The notes below the pieces were generated by a model, which was not told the origin of the DNA, did no database searches, and was given only the letters and a program-made list of their open reading frames with translations. DNA of 64,000 nucleotides, from positions 12,090,365-12,154,364 of the forward strand of contig OX155960.1 in NCBI GenBank assembly GCA_944548615.1, read 5' to 3'. Numbering within the stretch: the first letter of the stretch is position 1; each line of letters begins with the position of its first letter. This document shows, in pieces, positions 47,501-59,500 of the stretch. A program made the translations under genes and the position numbers. Source of the DNA: Micropterix aruncella (taxonomy: Eukaryota; Arthropoda; Insecta; Lepidoptera; Micropterigidae).

Positions 47501-50500
47501 TCAATAAGAATGATTGTCAATACGATAAGCTCTTGCTTGTGCTCCAGACAAAAACAGAATATCTGGAGGGCCTGCCCTTCAGATATATAAATAAATACAA
47601 ACGGAGCTGCCATGGAATTCACCGACCGGAGTCGGGCCCATCATAATACTATTTTTTTTTTTACACTTCTGGGGGGTGAGCAGTGGATTCCGGACTTACG
47701 AACCGGCTGTGGTAGGTTTAGGACAGCTGTCTTGCCACATGTGAGCGTTCACCTTACCACCCATTCACTCCCCCTTCGAAGCCATAGAATTTGAGATGCG
47801 CAAATCGCAGTTTTAGATAATTTTTCTAAGAAAGAGTTGATTATTTTTCTGGAAAGGCCAAGATCTTTAAAGAGGTGAAATAGAGATTTAGCTGGCAGGC
47901 CACGAGCGCCAACTTCCACCGCGTGAAGGTGAACAGTGAAGCCGTTCCGGGTTACGGCATTTGCAAGATCATGGTATTTATTTAATTTGTACTCGTGGTC
48001 TTTTGGGATATTTGATTCCCATGGAACAGTTAATTCTACAATAAGAGCCCCACCTTCCGAGATAGAGAGTAAAGAGTTATATCTGGACGGAGTGCTGTGC
48101 ATCCGAGACTTTCAGGGAATTTATACTGCTTAGAGACCGAATCAACCTCCAGAATCCAATCTGTAGCTTTCTCGATTATTGAGAAAGGTTTTGTAGTTAA
48201 ATGTTTTTTGCCTTTAGAGCCATCCCGCACAAACTGTATTGGGGGTTTGGAGGATACTGTCAAACCCTTGTTGGCACGAGCCACTGAGAGACTAATTACC
48301 TCGCGAATAACAGCGAGAACTTTGTCATGGCGGTAAGTGTACCGTCCTTGATCTAAGGCCACCTTGCAGCCAGCTAGAATGTGTCTAGCTGTGCAAGGGG
48401 TATTGCTACAGAGGGGACAAGAACTATCCTCGGCAAAGCTCCAACGAGCGAGGTTACTGGGGTCTGGAAGTGTATGCTGAAAGGCATTCAAATAAAATTT
48501 CAGCATCTCTGGCGTCCAGTCATAGAGCATTACCTTCCAGTGCATTGGAGGCGGAATTCAAAAGTCCCCAATTGTTGTCCAATCATTCTGGCATTGAAGG
48601 CCAATAGCCTGAGCCATACTCTTGCTGTCGTAATCTCCCCGCAAAAGAGACTTCTTCAAGTCCACGTCGCTCGTGGTTGTACTGCCATACCCCAGACCAG
48701 TGCCATTCCGGCTGATTCCAGTAAGGAACTTTTTGTGGAAGTCTACGCGGGCTTGTAGTTCATTTGAATCACTACGGCCACTTATTACGTGCTTTGATAT
48801 TGCCGGATCTTTGGAATTGCACAGAATCGAATTTTTGGTTATTCTGGAGTTGGCGTAGAGCAGAGAGGGCAGTTTAAGCGCTAGCCCAAAATTTTGTTTG
48901 GACCTGAAGAGAGTCGAGGGGTCAGCTGGTTTGGCTAAGAACAGCCAGGATTTTAAACTAGCTGTCACCAGTGCATCTAGACGGGACAGTTGGGTTTTGG
49001 TAAAATCGTAAATAAGAAAGGGCCATGACAAATGTGACGTTAGATAATTGTCATAGATCCAGGCCTTACGAGGGCCAGAAATTAGCAAGGCATCTATTTT
49101 CGCCAGGCAACTTTTGAAATGCTCTATAACATGATCGCCCGAGACGTCTTTTCCCTGATGGGTGATAATTCTCAAGATAAGACGTAGGCATTTCATGGCT
49201 TAAAAAAGTTGATACAGTAATTCAATCAAATCACCCAAGATCCTTTCAAATTTGTTGTGAATAAAGTACCTAGGTAGCCAACTTTTTAATTCTGGTAAAA
49301 AGCTATTTTTTTTTGTTTTGTTTTGAACTGAATCAAAATTAGTGGTTTGCACTTTTCCTGAACTTCTAGTTGTGGTCGAAAGACATGGATGGATAATGTT
49401 CTGGTTTGCAGAAAAGTAGAGTAAAGTTTGATATTACCTATGAGGCTAAAGCTCAAGACAAAGAATCCGATTCCATTGATGGTGTCGTCCATGCTAACCG
49501 TGACAGCGGCTACTCTCGTCAACATAACCACAGTCACTAGAATGGCAGATCCGATCCAACACAAGCCACACATGATGGGCCATACTGTAATCACAAAGCA
49601 AGGACCGCGGCTCTGCAACAAATAAGAAAATGTCAAGACGGGCACCTCGTCGCCGACTCGCCGAGTAACTAGCTGCCTAATTCACAATATTTTGTATTTT
49701 CGCCCTGGTCGAATCTATTATAGCTTATGGAATTACAACCTACGGCACCACATTTAAATCTTATATATCGCGCATCACATCTCTACAACACCGTATTTTA
49801 AAAATAATAGTTCCAAACAGGATTCGAAATAAATTCAGAAACGACCAGATAGGACTTTTCAATTATTGTGACATATTACCAGCTAATGTATTATTTATTT
49901 ATAGATTGACAGTTCAATATTTTGAGACTGACAAGTTCCGAATTTATGTCCAACATAAACACAGCACTAGACAGATACAAAATGAACGGCTACTCGTCCC
50001 TCCTTATCGCAACCTTTATGGAAAAAGAAGATTGAATTGGCTAATCCCTCATATATTTAACAAAATTCCTCTAAATTTAAAAACTTATAAAAAATGTACA
50101 AAAAGACAAAAAAAATAATTAAACATGGTTAGCTTTAAAATAAGTGAAAGTGAAACACACGTGTAAATGATACGAATAAGATTCATATTTTATTTTATTA
50201 GCATTAAGTACCTTCTTTTTATGTAAATATTATCAAGGGGGTGGCTTTCTGTGCCGACTAATCCTCACTAATGTAGCAGATAATGCAGCAGACATTATAA
50301 TATGGTCAAAATGGCGACTAAAGTTGCACTGAAAGCACCCTATCCTAATCTCCAGCAGGTAAGCCTTAGGCTTGGCTGGATTTTATACAAAGCTGTATTT
50401 TAAAAAAATGGGTATTAAATAAAATAAAAATAATAAAAAAACAAACCTCTAGAAGGAGTATGGTGACTGCGAGCATTGCGGTCCACAGTCGCGAAGATGT

Positions 50501-53500
50501 CATGCCGAATAACCGTAAGGATTCCTTCGCCAACACTATCGACGTAGTGGTATCGTCCGGAAGTGACCCTCCCCAAATTGCGCTCACAGTCATTATAATC
50601 TGCAATAGTTATAATGGTAACATTACTTTCTAGAACTTACACAGAATTCTCAAACCGTTTCATTTAATGGAGTGGGAGTTTTACAAGAGGTACAAAAATT
50701 CTCAGCATAACATATTGTGGCACTCCCATTAGAAATAGATATTATTTGTTTTGAATCTTCCGGACGAAATGTCATCAATCCTGCATTTTTTAATGTGTCA
50801 AAATAAAAAAGATATATTCGTTTGAAAGAAGCGAGCCGAGTATTACTTTCCCGGCAGAGGGAAAGTATTGTGAACGCGCTAAAAAAAATCGAGATGGACA
50901 TATACATTTTGACCCCCCTCTGAGACGATTAGGGTTTTTTCCAGACTGAAGTCTGTCTGTGAGTCTGTGTGTGTGTGTGTGTGGGCGTGTATTTCTTCAC
51001 CATAGCGCCCAAACACTTTATCCGATTGAGCTAAAATTTGGCATGCAGGCATCATTTGGTCATGGCAAGAGTTGAAAAGATTGTGGCTGAAATACGTCCA
51101 CCAGAGGGGCACGCTAGTCATACTTCATTCTTGAAATATTACAATCAGAGACTTGATGGACCGAAATCACGTTGTGAAATTTTGGTTGGAATATCTCGTA
51201 TACAAACTACGAAAATAATATGTAACTATTCCATACATGTCCTAGGCTGTATGCTAGACAGCACCTCGCAGAAACTGCAATTAATTCAGACATTCACTCG
51301 CATCATACCCGCGGTAGCTCCCTTTTATGCGTACCCCGAATACGACTGGCAAAAGTACAGAAAAGTTACTTGTATCTTAGCATTAAATTTTATAATCTAC
51401 TCCCTACAAAATTTAAACAGCTGGAGGACATAAAATTAAAAAAAAACATCAAGGAGATGCTGATAGGCCACCCTTTCTATAATCTGGCCGAATTTGAGGG
51501 CCATGATTTTTCAAATATTGTGCCCATTTAAATTACTTAAAAAAGTAGAGCCTTTTTGTCTGATTATTTTATATGGTCTTACATATGTACTTTTAGTTTA
51601 AAATGCATAACGTAGATTTAATTTGATTATTTAACATTACTGACAATTTGAATATTACGATGAATAATTTTACTATGTATCTTTACAAATTACTAACTAC
51701 TTCAAATATTAGGCTTCTATTTTGATTATTTACATTTATAGTTTGACAATCCAGTAGTTAATTCTTGACTACCTATGTATGTTCAGTAAAGAGTAGTAAC
51801 GAGACTTACTACCTAGCACAATTATTTTGACACGTCCAAGAGCGGTCTTTAGCCGTCAATTGGACACGACGAAAATGTAATGTAAACATCTTTCTTGAAA
51901 AATTGGGCATGAATGAGGTCAGATGCCATTGGGAGTGCAAAATGGTCATGGTCGAAAACAAGTCATAATGACTGGGGATTGCGTGAATTTGTCGATAGGT
52001 GCAGGTCGATTCAGGAAAAGTCAAGCAGCAAAGCATGAGTGGCAATAATGTATAAATCGAGCGCCTATTAAATTTAAGGCTATACCCAGTGCCAGCAAGA
52101 TCATGGCCTCGCTGAGGGAATAATACTAATCGGTTATTGCTAATCTACCTTAACCCTTGGAGTAAATGGGTATTTTCATGGATGCATCTGTCTCTTTTGC
52201 AGGATTTTCGGCGACATCGACTTAAAGTACTATAACTACGAAACTACTACACCAATCATAAAAAGAACAACTGCACAATGATTGCATTGAAATTTCGAAT
52301 ATAGAATATTGAAATATCATTTTGTAAAACAATTAGATAATTATGAATTAAATATGAGAACGTCAAAGTGAAAAAAACGCGGAACCAGATCTGGTCGTAT
52401 CATACTCAACGGATAATTGTTTCACAACTAGATTTGGTCGTATCATACTCAACGGGTTAAAAATTATCATAAAGCCATCCTTGAGAAGAGACATGGACTC
52501 ATATTTTCTTTCACTGTTTTATGCCAAGAACTTTTCTACCCCCTACGTATATACCACACAGCCAATTGATAATTCAGCCTACAAAACAAACAAAATTTTC
52601 ACTATGTTTTACTGACTACATCGTTAGGTAATTAATTGTATATATTACTGCGATAGTTTTGCTGGCAAGAAAATTTAAAAAATGTGAATTCTTCATGATG
52701 AACGATTCAAAATTTAATAGAAAATAAAACCTATAAATGATGAATTCATGAATTTAGTAAGCAGCTGGATATCATTGTGCTTCTTTAGTTTTGATAGCAT
52801 ATCGTCGTTGCGCCGACCAAACCTGCTGTGTACTTTTTTGAGAAAATAACTTTTGGATACAGAATGACGGGAAAAACTGCTATGCGTCGACTGGCGCATT
52901 TCTGTTATATTCTGATGGGCCAAAATCATGCCACAGAACAACCAAATCTGCTATCAGCACTGGGCCAGATATAATTTGCTATGGGTACATTTAACACATT
53001 ACAACAACAAATTTTAAATTTGACACATAGCAGGTCTGGTCGGCGCAACGACGATATATTAAAATAAAATAAATTTGTAAAATCGCACATTCCTTGGTAT
53101 AAAAATAAATACCTATTTGGCAATAATATGGGCAAATTGACACAGTTGTATACTAAAATAATAATTACTAAGACACAATGATTGCTTTCGGTGTTAGTAA
53201 AAGCACAAGAAACACAAAATTAAAGGATGTATGTATGAAAAAGTTAACTGTTTTATGTGCACATAGTACCAACAATTAATGTTAAAGTTAGCAGTGTCCG
53301 ACACTGACAATGTCAATCGGTAGGCTAAAGTCTTCAAGAGGAAAGTCAATAAATATTCGGAAGTCCTCTGACTTCCGAATAATATTCGCTTGGCAAAATA
53401 TTAGATGCTTTTCTAAGCATCAAATATTCTGCCAAGCGAGATTCGTTACAGCTTGCAATATTGTCGATCAAGCAGATAATGAAAAGACCTCACCGATGAT

Positions 53501-56500
53501 CGTGTACCCAAAATGTGATTCTATAAAATATCATAAAGGTCACCTTAAAAAATAAATGCCATAAAAAAGTGTAACCTGCGACGCAATCAGACATAGCGTT
53601 ATTCTGTGGGGCATTCTGGTATACTTCTTGGTGATGACGAAGACGAGAATGAGCCACAGCGAGGCAACCGTCGCGATTATTGACAAGCCAAAAGCGTAGG
53701 ACTTGATGTGGGGTGCATAGTCTTCTGTGATTGTTATCATACGTGCAGAGATGGACATCAGCGGGGCGGAGATAAAAGTGCAGGCGACCATCGACGACGC
53801 TATCTGCAATCAACACACAATTCCAATTGAAGAATAGGTCGAAAGCTATGGAGAGACAAGAAACCACCACTAACTAAATCAACGTCCAGCTGATACTGCG
53901 TGGAGAAAACAAAGACCGCCGGTGCGGTGGGCACCGTGCCGTAAAGAAAGCCAAAAGTGCTGAGGTTTTCCGTGTCCGAAGCGTTGACTCCGGCTTTCAA
54001 AAGGCTGACCGACTCCCGCATCAGAACTGGCAGAACTAATCTGGAAACAAAGACAAAACTTTCTTGCTATTTGTAAAATAAAATAAAATAAAATACAAAC
54101 GGAGCTGCCATGGAATTCACCGACCGAAGTCGGTCCCATCATATAGTGATATTACACTTCTGGGGGGTGACCAGTGGATTCCGGACTAACGACCGGCTGT
54201 GGTAGGTTTAGGACAGCTGTCTTGCCACATGTGAGCGTCACCTTACCACCCATTCACTCCCCCTTCGAAGCCGTAGAATTTGAGATGCGGAAATCGTAGT
54301 TTTAGATAATTTTTCTAAGGAGTTGATTATTTTCCTGGAGAGACCAAGATCTTTAAAAAGGTGAAACAGAGATTTAGCTGGCAGGCCACGAGCGCCAACT
54401 TCCACCGCGTGAAGATGAACAAAGAAGTCGTTTCGGGTGACGGTATTTGCGAGGTCATGGTATTTATTTAATTTGTACTCGTGGTCTTTTGGGATATTTG
54501 TCCCAAGTGGGATTTATTTATTTGTCCCAAGTGGGATTAGTCTTTTTAATAAATACCTCTTTAATATCAGTGGCATTTGCCAGCAATAGGATCCGATGTC
54601 CCAAGTGGGATTCGGCCGGAGAATGGTATGCACTCTCAATTTCCTTTTCGTCCAATATCTTTCTCGATCTGGATACCGCATAGCGGGCTTAACACAATTT
54701 TGGTTTGGGCTGGTCTATGTGGGTTTTCCGTGACATGTTTTAGTCGGTGTAAGTTCCTGGAAATTTAGTGGACTTGGCAATCTCATTAGAGTAATTTAAC
54801 TGTTTTTCTTTTTTATTTGAGAAGTTTATCAACACTGCTTTGCTTAAATTGGCGACATCGGGTTCACTCTAAACTAGTCATTGACTTCAAAAAGTGTTTC
54901 GCTTGTTGGATCCTCCATTTTTGCTCTATAGTCACTTTCAAGAATGCGCGTGGTGTCGTCTGCGAGTTGGACAGTCTTGGCACATGTTATGTTGGTGGCT
55001 AAATCGTTGCAATAGAGTTTGAAGAGGAGGGGTCCTAATGTTGAGCCGTGAGGCACACCGGTGTTTACTATTTCACAACTCGATTGCTCAGCCTTTTCCT
55101 CAATTCCTTTAATTATTTTAATCTCCACCACTTGGTGCCTGTTTTGTGGGTACGATTTAATGAGTGAATTGGCCGCTCCTCTAATTCCATGATGGTTTAG
55201 CTTGTCTACCAGGGTATTGATGTTTATACAGTCGAATGCTTTGCTTGGATCGCAGAACTTTTATACACTTTTTTTATACACTGTTAGCTTAGATCGCAGA
55301 ACTTTTTATACACTTTTTTTATAATTTAAAATGTAATTTCATTTGTAGAAATACTATTTGTTGTAATTTCGTAATCGTAATGTTATTATATATATAATAA
55401 TTTTTTGTAAAGTAGTTTCTATACCCAGATCGGGTTTATGAAAATAAATTTTTCTTATTTCTTATTTCTTATTTCTTTGATTCCCATGGAACAGTTAATT
55501 CTACGATAAGGGCCATCTTCCGAGATAGAGAGTAAAGAGTTATACCTGGACGCAGGGCTGTGCATCCGAGACTTTCAGGGAATTTATACTGCTTAGAGAC
55601 CGAATCGACCTCCAGAATCCAATCTGAAGCTTTCTCGATTATTGAGAAAGGTTTTGTAGTGAAATGTATTTTGCCTTTAGAGCCATCCCGCACAAACTGT
55701 ATTGGGGGTTTGGAGGGGACTGTCAAACCCTCGTTGGCACGAGCCACTGAAAGGCTAATTACCTCGCGAATAACAGCAAGGACTTTGTCGTGGCGGTAAG
55801 TGTACCGTCCTTGATCTAAAAAAAAAGGTTATGTCACCCGAAGACTTTCCTGGCAAATTGCCAAGGACTGATTTCATCTGAATATTAATATCATAAATAA
55901 AATTGATGAGTGCCCTCTCTCAGCCAGCAGATCAACATATAATAATCGTCCGTTGTACGGATTTGGAATGGACATTCCTCTATATGGATTTGATGGTGGG
56001 ATCGTGGGCCTCCATAATTTAGCTGTCGACGTAGCCGATTGGCTAAGCAATTTAAATTTAAACAACTTGATGCGATTTATTATATGTTGGCTATTTTCGC
56101 AAACACATCCAGGATTTGCTGCAAAGCCCCATTGATCATGGTTGCTGCACAACGGCCGTGACCTGTGCGGAAACGATATTGCCACCTTCTTATGTATGTT
56201 CATAATCAATTACTTTAAGGCACCTTTTGATGGTATTATGTCTATAAAATCGAAGACTATCGCGGTTGTTTGACATTATAAATAGAATAGAAAACGAATT
56301 TACCGCGTGAAATTTGTAACACCAGACGTTTCGGTGACGTTGCAGCCGCCGTTGTCCAGGGTAGACTGAAGATCTGTCAATCCGTTGTTTTGCGGGTAGG
56401 CCGCATACCGCTTCCGCCACTGCGTAGGTTATAACGGTGGTGAGGGGCCGGGCTCGGAGTGCGGGAATTTTGAAAATCCGTCTTGCACACAACACTCACT

Positions 56501-59500
56501 GTATCCTGTTTTACGTCTTTGCGTTCGGGGGCGGGAACATTTTAAGAAGAGGGTTCCTCGTAGAAGAGAGTTTGTAACCGTCGTTTCTATTGAAGTTCGA
56601 GGTTCTTCTTATTTCAATGGCTGCCCGGATCATGCGAGGAAAGTAGAATTGTTCTTTGGATAGCACAATGGGATTTTGAAACTACATCCAGTGGTTACTT
56701 CCGCTATCCAATATATGTTCGCAGATCGCCGATTTTTCTCGCTGAACGTTTTTAACAGCTTTGATGTGTTCTGTCAGTCGCGTAGCTATGGGCCGTTTCG
56801 TTTGTTCAACGTAGGCTAGACCGCAACTGCATTCGACTGCAGAACTGCATTCGACAACTGAACGTAGGCTAGACTGCAACTGCATTCGACAACTGCATTC
56901 AACTTCATACAACTGCATTCGACATTTGTGCTATCATACTCAAGGGGTTAACCCTTTGAGTATGATACGACCAAATCTGGTTCTGAAACAATTATCCATT
57001 GAGTATGATACGACCAGATCTGGTTCCGCGTTTTTTTCACTTCTTTGACGTTCTCATATTTATTCATAATTATCTAATTGTTTTACAAAATGATATTTCA
57101 ATATTCTATATTCGAAATTTCAATGCAATCATTGTGCAGTTGTTCTTTTTATGATTGGTGTAGTAGTTTCGTAGTTATAGTACTTTAAGGTCGATGTCGC
57201 CGAAAATCCTGCAAAAGAGACAGATGCATCCATGAAAATACCCATTTACTCCAAGGGTTAACCCGTTGAGTATGATACGACCAAATCTGGTTGTGAAACA
57301 ATTATCCGTTGAGTATGATACGACCAGATCTGGTTCCGCTCGGCGCGCGCGCTTTCGAACTCTTTTTTTACCATCGAAAGCATTTTGTCTCTTTCATGCG
57401 TATGGCAGATCGGTACAGAATTAAATTCTCTCTGTTAGCATTCGCAGCAGCAACTGCGCAGTCCATGTAACATATTATTACGGACCGCGGCAAATCGAAC
57501 ACTGCCCTTCATGAAACGTCAAGTCCGCGCATGCGTGTGCCGCCATTTCGGAAACGGTTTTCGTGTAGTTTTCGGTGTGTATTTGAACGAATCGTAAGTA
57601 AAACCATTTCTACAACATCATATAGTCCCCCTAAACTGATTAGATGCACCATTTATCGTGTATATAAAGTATTTCGGGTCTTTGAATGTCGCGTCGCAAA
57701 TGCCAAAGTCGGCCATTGTTTTTTCACTTCTTTGACATTCTTATATTTATTCATAATTATCTAATTGTTTTACAAAATGATATTTCAATATTCTATATTC
57801 GAAATTTCAATGCAATCATTGTGCAGTTGTTCTTTTTATGATTGGTGTAGTAGTTTCGTAGTTATAGTACTTTAAGTCGAGCGCCGTCGATGTCGCCGAA
57901 AATCCTGCAAAAGTGACAGATGCATCCATGAAAATACCCATTTACTCCAAGGGTTAAGCCTAGTAAATATGATGAACCTACAGTTTTAATATTAGGACTC
58001 TTTTACAATAAATTTAGTATTTTATTGTAATTTTAAGCCTAATAACCGAAATCGTGCATGTGGGCAACAATTTCCCCTGCTATCGTGGAAGTACTTAAAA
58101 GAGGTGATGTAAACTTGAGATCTATTTAAGTTCGGTGAATAAATTAGTGAGAAATACAACATTGTTAGTTGCTGTTTTCCATATCAATATATTGTCGCAA
58201 AAGGTAATAACCATGGGAAGTCCTTTGTATTCATATTTTATTTTGATATTGTTTCACTAAAGCCATGGGAATTTTCTGATGGGCTAAAACAATGATGAAT
58301 AAATAAGAGCTTCTTACAACTTTGCTATGATAAGAACGGCGGGCAGTAGTAGAGCAGGTCCTTTCAACCTGTGAAACTGTCCCACCATGCGGAGCCCAAG
58401 CAGAAACAGAGCCGATCCCGAAAAAGCTGATCCCAAGACCTTTAAAAACAAAAACAAAAAAATATAAGTTTATAAAAATATTGGCAGTTAGAATCACTAA
58501 CGAATGCCAGAATCACTAACGAATCACTATTTCCAGAGATTGAAAAAAGAAACACTTTCACTTGATAGAAGTTAACAAATTTGTTTAATTTTTTACTTTG
58601 CTTTGAGGCGTTATAAACTCGAAAATTGGTGCTTTTTTTATTTGTTTTTGTTTTATTTTTGGACACAAAATGACTTTTTCTAGGAAGTGTGTTTGTTTGT
58701 TTGAAAAACTTTATTGCACACACAATAGAGTACAACATGGTGGGTCTAATGCCGTGGCAATATCTTATGACCATACCATCAAGGTTATAGTGACTAAATG
58801 TTTATGTAGGCAAATTAATATATTACTTATTAAGTAAATAATTAAGTGTAATTTTGTAAAGCAGTGGTAGTCACACAATAAACAGGAATTAATAACAAAT
58901 GTCTCAATATCGAAGGGAGGAATGGGATATAAGGACAAGCTAGGTGAACAGGTGGAGGAGGAAGGGGGTAGGGAAGGGGGTTTATACATTAAGTAAATGT
59001 CGCTTAATAGATTTTTTAAACCCAATCAGGTTTTGAAGTTGTCTCAGTGGCAAAGCAACAGAGTTCCATATTCGGGCCGCCTGGACTGCAAATGACTTTG
59101 ACATGAAAGTTGATGAATGCTGAGGTTTAGCCAGTAATAAATTTTCCTAAGAGCGTAATGGAAGGCCGTGAGATGGAGTGGAGAGAATAGATTTTACAAA
59201 TAAGAAGGCATGTTTGAATGAAGTATCTGGTGGCAATATCTACCGACCATACCACCAGGGTTATTGTGACTGAAGGTTTATGTGGGCAAATTCATTTACA
59301 AGTAATAAATGAATACACTTACATAAAAGTCATCATAGTATAAAATATAAGTCAGTGATTAGTAACGTATGCCAACTCGATATTGAAGGGAGGAGTGGAA
59401 TATAAGGACAAGCAAAGGAGACGGGAGGGGAGGGGGGTATTCATAAGTTGAGTAAATGTCTCTTTAATGAATTTTTAAACCCGCTCAGGTTTTCAAGTTG

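Noticed and set aside
54596..54610. CRISPR-like array from the repeated TCCCAAGTGGGA units.
   Set aside because: Only three units with spacings of 12 and 62 bp, in a eukaryotic genome; no spacer pattern.
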